Assembly: GCA_012515365.1 (NCBI GenBank)
Contig: JAAYYM010000489.1
Coordinates: 1-9,230, forward strand
DNA from: Clostridia bacterium
Lineage (GTDB): Bacteria > Bacillota_A > Clostridia > Lachnospirales > Lachnospiraceae
Direction of reading: 5' to 3'
DNA length: 9,230 bases
Shown here: one piece after another, positions 1 through 6,045 of the stretch
How the letters are laid out: every line of letters starts with the position of its first letter
Position numbering within the stretch: position 1 is the stretch's first letter
Position numbers and translations under genes: made by a program
Notes under the pieces: model-generated
The model's input: only the letters and a program-made list of their open reading frames with translations
What the model was told of the DNA's origin: nothing
Databases searched by the model: none

Positions 1-1
1 A

Positions 2-496
2 ATTGTTCCATATAAACATGTCAGTATTAACCCGCATCTTGTTGTAATGGGGAGTGGGAGGTACTATTTAATAGCGACCTATGATAATTCAGTGAAATGC
101 TATTATTTTCGTGTGGATTTAATGACGAATATTAAAATTACTGAATTGAACTCGACGAAGCGGACGGACATACCTGAGTTGAAAGTAGGATTTAATATGT
201 CGCAATACAATATTCAACATCCATATATGGTTTCTGGTGCAGTAAGAAAAATGAAGTTAAGGATAAAAAAAGAAATTTTTACACAGATTGTAGATTGGTT
301 TGGCTCTACATATAGTGTTGTACCAAATTCTGAAACAGAGAATACAATTGATATAAGCGTTGATGTATGTGAAGATGCGATGGTATATTGGATGATGCAG
401 TATGGAGAAAATGCTGAAGTACTTGATATGTCATCGGAATTAAAAGTAAAAATCAGAACTGCTGCAAAAACAATTTATGAAAAGTATGGAAAATAA
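2..496 (+). CDS. WYL-domain transcriptional regulator, C-terminal part (5' end outside window)
   Basis: The frame is open from base 2, so the protein starts before the window; the ATG at 47 is internal. The visible 164 residues fit the C-terminal half of a WYL-domain regulator of the YafY/DeoR-like type. Early on there is a strand pattern N-P-H-L-V-V then G-R-Y-Y-L-I-A-T-Y, followed by a segment (YYFRVDLMTNIKITE) that matches the usual 'fRldrI..v' WYL strand. The end (YGENAEVLDMSSELKVKI, then a short helix) matches the WCX extension that closes these proteins. Known members have an N-terminal winged helix that binds DNA and a WYL domain that senses a ligand or nucleic acid; the DNA-binding part is not visible here. 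WYL regulators are frequent in mobile and defence islands. The family call is secure; the target is unknown. Confidence 0.85.
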   Translation: MVPYKHVSINPHLVVMGSGRYYLIATYDNSVKCYYFRVDLMTNIKITELNSTKRTDIPELKVGFNMSQYNIQHPYMVSGAVRKMKLRIKKEIFTQIVDWFGSTYSVVPNSETENTIDISVDVCEDAMVYWMMQYGENAEVLDMSSELKVKIRTAAKTIYEKYGK

Positions 497-608
497 AAAT
501 TTTGATATTATTCGAGGTTTTTTAAAAGATGGACCATATTGGATTATCCGGGTTGATATAATAAAGATTGGGACAGTGTTAAAATTCGATGTGAACTGTA
601 AAAAATAA
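486..608 (+). CDS. possible 40-aa ORF overlapping the end of the WYL gene
   Basis: An ATG at 486 overlaps the WYL stop by 11 bases and opens a 40-codon frame ending at 608. The product (starting MENKNFDIIRGFLKDGPYW) is not one I recognise. There is no good ribosome site in front of it, and it lies directly before a decayed gene, so it may be a remnant of a longer gene or chance. It would be translationally coupled to the WYL gene if real. A TATAAT at 557-562 inside it has no convincing -35. Low confidence. Confidence 0.2.
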   Translation: MENKNFDIIRGFLKDGPYWIIRVDIIKIGTVLKFDVNCKK

Positions 609-634
609 AATTGAGCAAGGCAGGTTATGCGTGT

Positions 635-1238
635 ATGTCTGACGAGTTATTTTTAAACTATCTCAGGATCAAATATCAATTCTTTCTGAAATTGAGAAGA
701 TGATAAAAAACAGAGAACTTCCCGATAGCTATCCTGATTTTATGGTGCGAAGCTGGAATATCTATACGTTTACTTTACGGGAAAAGTTCATAAATAATAT
801 TGGATTTGTTCTGTTATCAAAAGAGTGGGTTAAAGCTTTAAGTCTATGGATAGGAAACCGAAGATGCCTGGAGGTTATGGCTGGTTCAGGAGTACTATCT
901 GCGGAATTAAGAAAGCAGGGCGTGAATATTATCGCAACGGATGACTAACATGGGAAAGAGAAACAAGTGGAGAAAATAGAGTATGGGAAGAACGTTGATG
1001 TTCTTATTATGTCCTGGCCTCCCTATACTGATGAAGTAGTAGTTAAGGTGCTGCGAAAAATGAGAGAGGTCAATCCTTCTTGTATCATGGTCTATATAGG
1101 CGAAAAGGAAGGAGGATGCAATGCAAGTGAAGAATTTTTTCCGTTTTTAAAGAAATAGAGGATGAGAGTTTTGTTGCAGCTAACCGGAAATTTAAAAATT
1201 GGCCGTTAATTAATGACCGACCTGTGTTGATAAGGTAA
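635..1238 (+). pseudogene. decayed SAM-dependent methyltransferase-like gene
   Basis: One protein can be pieced together across two frames. It starts MSDELFLNYL at ATG 635, shifts frame near 655-664, then reads SQDQISILSEIEKMIKN and on to a motif-I-like segment (LEVMAGSGVLSAELRKQG, about 865-925) ending IIATDD. An in-frame TAA at 946-948 stops it. The same frame resumes with YGKNVDVLIMSWPPYTDE (about 980-1033), where S-W-P-P-Y sits where amino-methyltransferases have [N/D]-P-P-[Y/F]. Near the run of T at 1135-1141 a second one-base shift moves the frame to FSVFKEIEDESFV and a natural-looking end at 1238. Two frameshifts plus a nonsense codon make this a pseudogene. The Rossmann glycine motif and the PPY motif support a methyltransferase fold; the substrate is unknown. 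Sequencing error is possible for the homopolymer shift but would not explain all three lesions. Confidence 0.72.
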
Positions 1239-1274
1239 AGTTAGAATTAGAGAGGAACAAGAATGAAGCAGTAA

Positions 1275-1406
1275 AAGAGAAAAGTATATTTGTTGTGCCG
1301 CGATTATTTTGCTTGGGACGTAGGGTTGGCATGTGGTGAAATATGTTATGACTCAGACGGTATATCAGCAGTTTTTGGGACAACGAATTTGACGAAAATT
1401 CGGTGA
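1275..1406 (+). pseudogene. short coding remnant, not recognised
   Basis: Between the methyltransferase pseudogene and the P-loop gene a frame is open for 43 codons with a protein-like composition (CRDYFAWDVGLACGEICYD, then a G-T-T-N-L-T end). An ATG at 1263 in the same frame is followed three codons later by a TAA at 1272, so no ordinary start serves it; TTG codons at 1290 and 1293 are the only alternatives. It ends at the TGA 1404-1406, before the next gene's ribosome site. I do not recognise the family. It is most likely a leftover of a gene lost from this region; chance is also possible. Confidence 0.3.
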
Positions 1407-1441
1407 AAATTTTTACTGCTGAAGATAGGGGTGAAATTATA

Positions 1442-1963
1442 ATGATAATCGCTGCTTTTGCCGGCGTAGGTAAGACTTATTTCTGTGACCATCTTGAGGA
1501 CGCAAAGGATTTTGTCTGCATGCCTTATAAATACTTTTTGCCTGAAACAGATAGCGACAATGTGGAACACGAAAAAGCAAAAGCTGACTTTAGCCTTCAA
1601 ATGAATCCAGAATATCCGAGTAACTACATAAATGCGATTTTGGAAAATATGGAGCTATATAAATATCTTGTTATTCCATCCGACAGTAGCGTCCTTGCAG
1701 GCTTAGAAGATATGCATATACCATATATCCTATGCTTTCCTGAGCGCACGGCAAAAGAAGAATACAGGAGAAGATACCTGCAAAGAGGAAACAACGAAGA
1801 ATTTATAGATATTTTTATCGGTGGTTGGGATAATTTTATGAAATCTTTGCAATATGATGAATACGGTGCAAAGATCATTTTAGCCGAAGATAAGTACCTT
1901 CTCGATGTCAAAGACAGAATTGATAAAATAATTCTATCAGGAGAGCTTCCAATTCAGGGCTAA
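1442..1963 (+). CDS. small P-loop NTPase / nucleoside-kinase-like protein
   Basis: The predicted protein has 173 residues and is intact. Right at the N terminus is a Walker A loop, IIAAFAGVGKTYF, with the G-K-T at residues 10-12. The usual first glycine is replaced by Ala5. A basic stretch at about residues 103-115 (ERTAKEEYRRRYLQRG) resembles the arginine-rich lid of small kinases. The start at 1442 is preferred because AGGGG at 1427-1431 sits 10 bases before it and because it puts the P-loop at the usual distance from Met1; the GTG at 1403 would add 13 residues without a ribosome site. Family members I associate with it occur in Firmicutes conjugative elements and phages with no known substrate. 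There is no signal peptide or membrane segment, so it should be cytoplasmic. The gene stands alone and is followed by a strong terminator. ATP or GTP binding is well supported; the reaction is not. Confidence 0.7.
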   Translation: MIIAAFAGVGKTYFCDHLEDAKDFVCMPYKYFLPETDSDNVEHEKAKADFSLQMNPEYPSNYINAILENMELYKYLVIPSDSSVLAGLEDMHIPYILCFPERTAKEEYRRRYLQRGNNEEFIDIFIGGWDNFMKSLQYDEYGAKIILAEDKYLLDVKDRIDKIILSGELPIQG

Positions 1964-2114
1964 CAAGTAACAGGAGATTTTGATAGAATAACTAACAGTA
2001 AATTGGGACTGTAATATTACAACAACTTTTAATACGAATTCTTCTTATAAAGTGAATTGGGCATGCTTGTTTTTTACATATACATAAAATACAGTAAAGC
2101 TCTCATGTGAAATT

Positions 2115-2155
2115 AGCGGTGGCATTTTAGAAATTAGATGCTGCCGCTTTTTTTT
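2115..2155 (+). terminator. intrinsic (rho-independent) terminator
   Basis: AGCGGTGGCAT at 2115-2125 pairs with ATGCTGCCGCT at 2138-2148 over 11 positions, with two adjacent G-U wobbles, around a 12-base loop. A run of eight T (2148-2155) follows at once. It ends the transcript of the P-loop gene. Because it lies only about 58 bases before the next ATG at 2213, with no clear promoter between, it could also act as an attenuator for that gene. The 150 bases upstream (1964-2114) hold nothing I can identify. Confidence 0.85.
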
Positions 2156-2212
2156 ATGCCCTTTTTTAGGGTTTAAAATTAATCATGTCAAAAAAGAATG
2201 GAGGATAATACA

Positions 2213-2614
2213 ATGGTAAACGAAACAATGCGTATCTTTTTTCCTGTGAAGATCGTAACTTACCCCCAGGGTGAGTATGGAGTGGAGGACAATCCGGTAG
2301 AAATCATCCCTGCGGATGCTATTTCTTATGAGGATGTTATCCTCGCTGCCATCGCAAAAGAGAACCGTTTCTTTGAAAGCGCTCGAGGCCTTGCAGAATA
2401 CATCCACGATGAAGCTCTCAATGATAAGGTATATAGCTTATATCCTTCAGTTGAAATCGTCGACGGTGAGTTATGGGGAGTCATGACCGCAGGGTTGAAG
2501 GAGACTCTCACCGGAGAAGAAACCGCTGCGCTTATGGACTATGTGTGCGGTCAGAACTCTGACGGTTATGTACCGAAAAATAATATGCGACAAAGCAGAC
2601 AAAAAGCGGGTTGA
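2213..2614 (+). pseudogene. hypothetical protein gene (DUF6329-like) interrupted by the RIT element
   Basis: The start at 2213 is chosen because GGAGG at 2200-2204 is 8 bases before it; the ATG at 2198 overlaps that ribosome site. The 133-codon product is small, acidic and soluble. Its middle (ARGLAEYIHDEALNDKVYS, then VEIVDGELWGVM) resembles a family of small proteins found in Clostridia mobile elements, which I recall as DUF6329-type; this is from memory. Such proteins usually continue past a G-Q-x-S-D-G-W-G segment. Here the reading frame runs G-Q-N-S-D-G and then crosses at 2560 into the terminal inverted repeat of the mobile element, which supplies a foreign tail (YVPKNNMRQSRQKAG) and the stop. 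The native C terminus is not found on the other side of the element. The gene is probably broken, although the hybrid protein could still be made. Function unknown. Confidence 0.65.
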
Positions 2615-2653
2615 TACTGCACTTATGGTACTTTCATCGTCGCATATCATTTT
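2560..2653 (+). repeat. left terminal inverted repeat of the RIT element
   Basis: These 94 bases match the reverse complement of 5951-6045 at 88 of 95 aligned columns (six substitutions and one gap, counted by hand). The outer end is TGACGGTTATGTACCG. Inside lie two inverted 9-mers, ATATGCGAC at 2583-2591 and GTCGCATAT at 2639-2647, 47 bases apart, which are likely binding arms for the recombinases. The inner edge (2651-2653) forms the first half of the -35 box of the ritA promoter. The outer part is translated as the tail of the interrupted gene. Confidence 0.93.
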
Positions 2654-2679
2654 ACAAATTCCGTGGGCTTCCTTAAAAT
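2651..2679 (+). promoter_or_regulatory. promoter of the recombinase operon
   Basis: TTTACA (2651-2656) and TAAAAT (2674-2679) are separated by exactly 17 bases, five of six consensus bases in each box. Transcription would begin near 2686. The -35 box straddles the inner edge of the left terminal repeat, so a recombinase bound to the repeat could block its own promoter; this last point is inference. Confidence 0.65.
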
Positions 2680-2687
2680 TTGAATAG

Positions 2688-2708
2688 GATTTCACCTTTT
2701 GTGAAATC
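2688..2708 (+). promoter_or_regulatory. leader hairpin before ritA
   Basis: GATTTCAC (2688-2695) and GTGAAATC (2701-2708) form a perfect 8-bp stem around CTTTT. It lies at or near the predicted 5' end of the transcript and 12 bases before the AGGAGG ribosome site (2720-2725). No T run follows, so it is not a terminator. It may stabilise the mRNA or damp translation; it may also help hide the ribosome site from outside read-through transcripts. Confidence 0.5.
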
Positions 2709-2731
2709 ACTTCAAATCCAGGAGGTTTTCA

Positions 2732-3943
2732 ATGAAAAAGACAGTAGAGGAACTCATAACAGAGGTTTTGCAGGTGCTTGAAAGGAGAGGCAATTCACAA
2801 TATGGTATCGACAATTACCGATATTTCTGGAATAGCATGGCCCGATATTTCGATTCAGTCGGGTGTCACGAATTTAATTTGGACGTTGCCCAAGAATATC
2901 TCGCCTCACGCGATGCCGAGCAATGTGAAAAGCGGTATAGAAGTTTTATGAGGCGAGGCATTCTAATGCTTGATAGTTATCAGCGTTTCGGAATTATATT
3001 AAACAGATATTACGCTACGGCTCATTTGCTGGAAAACAAGGCGTATAATGAGCTATTGAATCATTATGCCACGCATCTTGCTGAATTTAATTATTCCGCC
3101 AGTACAATCGACAACTACCTTGCGCATAGTGCAACCTTCCTTTCATATTTAGAGAAAAGCGGATTACACGACATTATGCACATGGAAGCTGCTCATGTCC
3201 TTGGATATATCAGTACATTGCAGGAATATTCCACAGTCACGATCAAGCATACCTTAGGGGCTGTCCGGCTTTTTTTACGGTATTTATATAGAAATGAATA
3301 CATCCCGCATGACCTATCTGACAAAATCGGGCGCGTCAATCAAACAGAGCATCATAAATTACCCTCCTTTTGGACAAAAGATGAGGTTTTTGCGCTTTTG
3401 AACGCCATTGACCGTAACAATCCTAGCGAAAAAAGAGATTATGCCATGGTATTGATGGTAGCACGCCTTGGAATTCGTTCCGGTGACTTGAAAAAATTGA
3501 AGTTTATAAATCTGAAATGGTCGTCAAATACCATTGAATTCGTCCAGTCCAAAACTGGTGTGCCAATATCTCTTCCACTTTTGCGTGACGTAGGATGGGC
3601 GATCATTGATTATGTTGAAAGTGCTCGCCCCAAGATTGATTCACCTTTTGTTTTCTTGACACACAATGCTCCGTATGGACCACTGTCAGAGAAAAATCAT
3701 TTGTACAAAACAATCGAAAAATATATGACGCGTGCACGGCTCCCTATTGTCCAGAAACGAAGAAACGGCATGCATTCCCTAAGACATTCGCTGGCTACCA
3801 CGCTCTTACAGGATAACGCTTCACTGCACATGATTTCTGACATTTTAGGACATACTTCATCGAATTCCACAGCCATTTATCTGCAAACGGATATTGAGCG
3901 ACTGCGTGACTGTGCGCTGAGTCTCGGAGAGGATGGTGAGTAA
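2732..3943 (+). CDS. ritA: tyrosine recombinase, first of the RIT trio
   Basis: A 403-residue phage-integrase-family recombinase that would cut and rejoin DNA through a phosphotyrosine link. The start is fixed by AGGAGG at 2720-2725, six bases upstream. The N-terminal half (to about residue 200) holds the SAM-like core-binding region. The catalytic domain follows, with Arg249 in LGIRSGDLKKL, Lys274 in VQSKTG, the H-S-L-R box at His348 and Arg351, His374 in ILGHTSSNST and the nucleophile Tyr383 in AIYLQTD. An extra 100 or so N-terminal residues make it longer than the 300-residue Xer type, as expected for the largest member of a RIT trio. It is the first gene of a three-gene operon; its stop lies four bases before the next start, which suggests translational coupling. 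The symbol follows RIT naming by gene order and was not confirmed by alignment. Confidence 0.9.
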   Translation: MKKTVEELITEVLQVLERRGNSQYGIDNYRYFWNSMARYFDSVGCHEFNLDVAQEYLASRDAEQCEKRYRSFMRRGILMLDSYQRFGIILNRYYATAHLLENKAYNELLNHYATHLAEFNYSASTIDNYLAHSATFLSYLEKSGLHDIMHMEAAHVLGYISTLQEYSTVTIKHTLGAVRLFLRYLYRNEYIPHDLSDKIGRVNQTEHHKLPSFWTKDEVFALLNAIDRNNPSEKRDYAMVLMVARLGIRSGDLKKLKFINLKWSSNTIEFVQSKTGVPISLPLLRDVGWAIIDYVESARPKIDSPFVFLTHNAPYGPLSEKNHLYKTIEKYMTRARLPIVQKRRNGMHSLRHSLATTLLQDNASLHMISDILGHTSSNSTAIYLQTDIERLRDCALSLGEDGE

Positions 3944-3947
3944 ACGT

Positions 3948-4943
3948 ATGGCTGAATTTAACAATTTTGTTTTCCAAAGCGGGCTCAAAGAAGCCATTGA
4001 GGGGCTAATCGCACTGAAGCATGGATTAGGAATGAAATATTATGGTCCAGCAGTGGTTCTCAAACGTTTTGATCGCTTTTGTGCTAAGCGTTATCCAGAA
4101 CAGACTACTCTCAGCAAGGAATTGGTTTCTGATTGGTTCTCCTTCTGTTGTATAGGAAAGCCTAAGACGACACGGCTTTCAATGACACCCGTTAGCCACC
4201 TCGGGACGTATTTATGCAATATGGGGACTGCAGCATATGTTTTCCCGGTTAATACGCTTCCGCCCGATCACCGGTACACACCGCATATATACAGCGTGGA
4301 TGAGCTTCAAAGATTTTTCGCTGCGACAGATGATTGCCGGTACACATGCGCGGCGCCGCTTCGCCACCATATCATGCCAGTATTCTTTCGCCTGCTCTAT
4401 TGCTGCGGGCTTCGCAGTTCCGAAGCAATATCTCTTAAAACCGATGATGTTGATTTGACTCATGGAGTTCTCACAATCAGAGAATCAAAAAACGGCGGCG
4501 AACGTTATGTTCCTATGTCAGAGGAAATGCGGCTGCGATGTGTGAGCTATTGGAATGCGGTACATAACGGCAAACAAAAGCATCATTACTTCTTTCCGTT
4601 ACCGCCACGAGAAAAAATCACTTATATGAACATCTATGGAAATTTCCGCAGATTTCTAAGAAATGCCGGTATATCTCATGGGGGACGCAGAAATCCGATT
4701 CGGATTCATGATTTCCGGCACACTTTTGCTGTACATTGCCTAAAACGGTGGGTTGAAGAAGGCAGGGACTTGAATACCTGTTATCCTTATTTGCGGGCTT
4801 ATATGGGGCATACGCTTTTTCGCTATACGGCGTATTATTTAAGGCTCACTGCCGATCTGTATCCCAGCATTTCCGCCAAACTGGAGGAAAGCTATCCTCA
4901 CTTGATACCGGAGTTAGGAGGTGATCTGTGTGAAGCCGAGTGA
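3948..4943 (+). CDS. ritB: tyrosine recombinase, second of the RIT trio
   Basis: A 331-residue tyrosine recombinase. I place the start at ATG 3948, with GGTGAG at 3935-3940 as ribosome site, because the ATG at 3933 has its purine stretch (3926-3932) immediately adjacent with no spacer; a start at 3933 or GTG 3936 would add four or five residues and overlap ritA. Catalytic residues, numbered from 3948: Arg156 (CCGLRSSEA), Lys181 (RESKNGG), His254 and Arg257 (IHDFRHTF), His288 (MGHTLFRYT) and Tyr297 (second Y of AYYLRL). The segment before the final helix (LKRWVEEGRDLNTCYPYLRA) inserts extra residues between the HxxR box and the GH motif, a feature I associate with this RIT class. It lies between ritA and ritC, and its end carries the ribosome site of ritC. 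Role is co-recombination with its partners; division of labour is unknown. Confidence 0.88.
   Translation: MAEFNNFVFQSGLKEAIEGLIALKHGLGMKYYGPAVVLKRFDRFCAKRYPEQTTLSKELVSDWFSFCCIGKPKTTRLSMTPVSHLGTYLCNMGTAAYVFPVNTLPPDHRYTPHIYSVDELQRFFAATDDCRYTCAAPLRHHIMPVFFRLLYCCGLRSSEAISLKTDDVDLTHGVLTIRESKNGGERYVPMSEEMRLRCVSYWNAVHNGKQKHHYFFPLPPREKITYMNIYGNFRRFLRNAGISHGGRRNPIRIHDFRHTFAVHCLKRWVEEGRDLNTCYPYLRAYMGHTLFRYTAYYLRLTADLYPSISAKLEESYPHLIPELGGDLCEAE
4916..4926 (+). promoter_or_regulatory. full-length Shine-Dalgarno that decides the ritC start
   Basis: AGGAGGTGATC is a complete match to the anti-Shine-Dalgarno end of 16S rRNA. It lies inside the last codons of ritB. The GTG at 4921 is part of the site itself, so the usable start is the GTG at 4930, eight bases after AGGAGG. 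Confidence 0.8.
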
Positions 4944-5946
4944 TTTTTCTTACCACCTCACCCGCTATCTGACCGACTACCTTGCGGGACAACGCAATTC
5001 CAGTCGCAATACCCTGCGAACTTACAGGGATACTTTTAAATTATTTTTAATTTTCTGTAAGACAGAGAAAGGTATCCAACCAGAAAGATTGACTCTATCC
5101 AAGATTTCCGATGTGCTCGTCAGGGAGTATTATGACTGGTTGGAGAAAACACGCGGATGCAGTCCCATTTCACGCAATAATCGGAGAACAGCCATCAATT
5201 CATTCTTCAAGTATGTTCAGATCGAAGCGCCAGAGCACCTTCTTCTTTGCCAAAAAATATTGTCTATTCCAAAGAAACGGTGTACAAAGCCGGTGATAGG
5301 ATACCTTACCCCAGACATGCTGAAGCTGCTTCTTTCCATGCCTGACAAAGCAAATGTATTTGAACGTCGGGAACTGGTGATTATGACCGTCCTGTATGAT
5401 ACTGGTGCGAGAGTACAGGAGCTTTGCGATTTGCGAGTCAGGGATCTCCGCTTGGAGCCACCCGCCATAGTAACGCTTACAGGCAAGGGACGAAAGACAA
5501 GGCATGTACCTCTCATGAAAAATACCGTCAGTCTATTAATCCGATATCTCGAAGATCAGCACATTGAAAATCCATATGGATGTGACCGGCCATTATTTAT
5601 GAATCGGCACCATGCGGCATATACCCGGAAGGGCATATCATATATTCTTGAAAAGTATGAAAAACGTGCAAGGGAGGTGTCTTTATTATTACCTGACTTT
5701 ACAATTTCGCCGCATATCTTCCGTCACTCAAAAGCGATGCATCTTTACCAAGCCGGAATCGATCTTATATATATTCGAGATATCCTTGGGCATGTTGATA
5801 TCGCAACTACGGAAGTGTATGCACGTGTTGACACGGAGCGCAAACGTGATGCTTTGGAAAACGCATACCCTGAAATCACTGGTTCCACACTCGCCGATTG
5901 GAATGACGATGAAGATCTGATTCAAAAGCTCTCAAGACTGGTGTAA
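4930..5946 (+). CDS. ritC: tyrosine recombinase, third of the RIT trio
   Basis: A 338-residue XerC/D-like tyrosine recombinase. It starts at GTG 4930 as set by the full Shine-Dalgarno at 4916-4926 and overlaps ritB by 14 bases. An N-terminal core-binding domain (about residues 8-100, with SSRNTLRTYRDTFKLFL) precedes the catalytic domain. Active-site residues are Arg161 (DTGARVQEL), Lys186 (LTGKGRKTR), His262 and Arg265 (SPHIFRHSKA), His288 (ILGHVDIATTE) and Tyr297 (VYARVD). All are intact. This member is closest to ordinary Xer or integron-like recombinases in length and motif spelling. The acidic tail (WNDDEDLIQKL) ends four bases before the right terminal repeat. No terminator is visible between the stop and the element edge, so transcripts may run into the right flank. 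Confidence 0.9.
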   Translation: MKPSDFSYHLTRYLTDYLAGQRNSSRNTLRTYRDTFKLFLIFCKTEKGIQPERLTLSKISDVLVREYYDWLEKTRGCSPISRNNRRTAINSFFKYVQIEAPEHLLLCQKILSIPKKRCTKPVIGYLTPDMLKLLLSMPDKANVFERRELVIMTVLYDTGARVQELCDLRVRDLRLEPPAIVTLTGKGRKTRHVPLMKNTVSLLIRYLEDQHIENPYGCDRPLFMNRHHAAYTRKGISYILEKYEKRAREVSLLLPDFTISPHIFRHSKAMHLYQAGIDLIYIRDILGHVDIATTEVYARVDTERKRDALENAYPEITGSTLADWNDDEDLIQKLSRLV

Positions 5947-5950
5947 AAGC

Positions 5951-6045
5951 AAAATGATATGCGACGATGAAAGTGCCATAAGTGCAACTATTAATCCGCT
6001 TTTTGTCTGCTTCGTCGCATATTGTTTTTCGGTACATAACCGTCA
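5951..6045 (-). repeat. right terminal inverted repeat of the RIT element
   Basis: Reverse-complement partner of 2560-2653. It starts four bases after the ritC stop and ends in CGGTACATAACCGTCA. The same inner pair is present, ATATGCGAC at 5957-5965 and GTCGCATAT at 6014-6022, separated by 48 bases, one more than in the left copy. These 9-mers are unchanged in both ends while bases between them differ, which fits selection on protein binding sites. Confidence 0.93.

Larger units (their letters stand above)
2560..6045 (+). mobile_element. recombinase-in-trio (RIT) element, complete, three recombinases and no cargo
   Basis: A 3.49-kb unit bounded by terminal inverted repeats (2560-2653 and 5951-6045) holds three tyrosine recombinase genes in one orientation (2732-3943, 3948-4943, 4930-5946). 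They are packed with a 4-base gap and a 14-base overlap and fill almost all of the interior. Three adjacent, overlapping tyrosine recombinases of roughly 400, 330 and 340 residues between inverted repeats is the published definition of RIT elements. Tn554 differs in having two large recombinases and a small TnpC. All three genes are open, all catalytic residues are present and both ends are nearly identical, so the element looks recent and potentially active. I see no target duplication. It interrupts the gene at 2213; on the right it abuts a serine-recombinase fragment. Element identity is well supported; activity is inferred. Confidence 0.88.

Noticed and set aside
1403..1441. GTG 1403 as start of the P-loop gene
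   Set aside because: No ribosome site precedes it, while ATG 1442 has AGGGG at 10 bases and places the Walker A loop at the N terminus as usual.
3933..3947. ATG 3933 as start of the second recombinase
   Set aside because: The purine-rich stretch at 3926-3932 touches the ATG without a spacer. ATG 3948 has GGTGAG at a proper distance, so it is preferred, although the earlier start cannot be excluded.
2560..6045. Reading the unit as a Tn554-type transposon or a DDE insertion sequence
   Set aside because: Tn554 has two large tyrosine recombinases plus a small TnpC and lacks long inverted repeats. No DDE transposase is present, and I found no target duplication outside the repeats.
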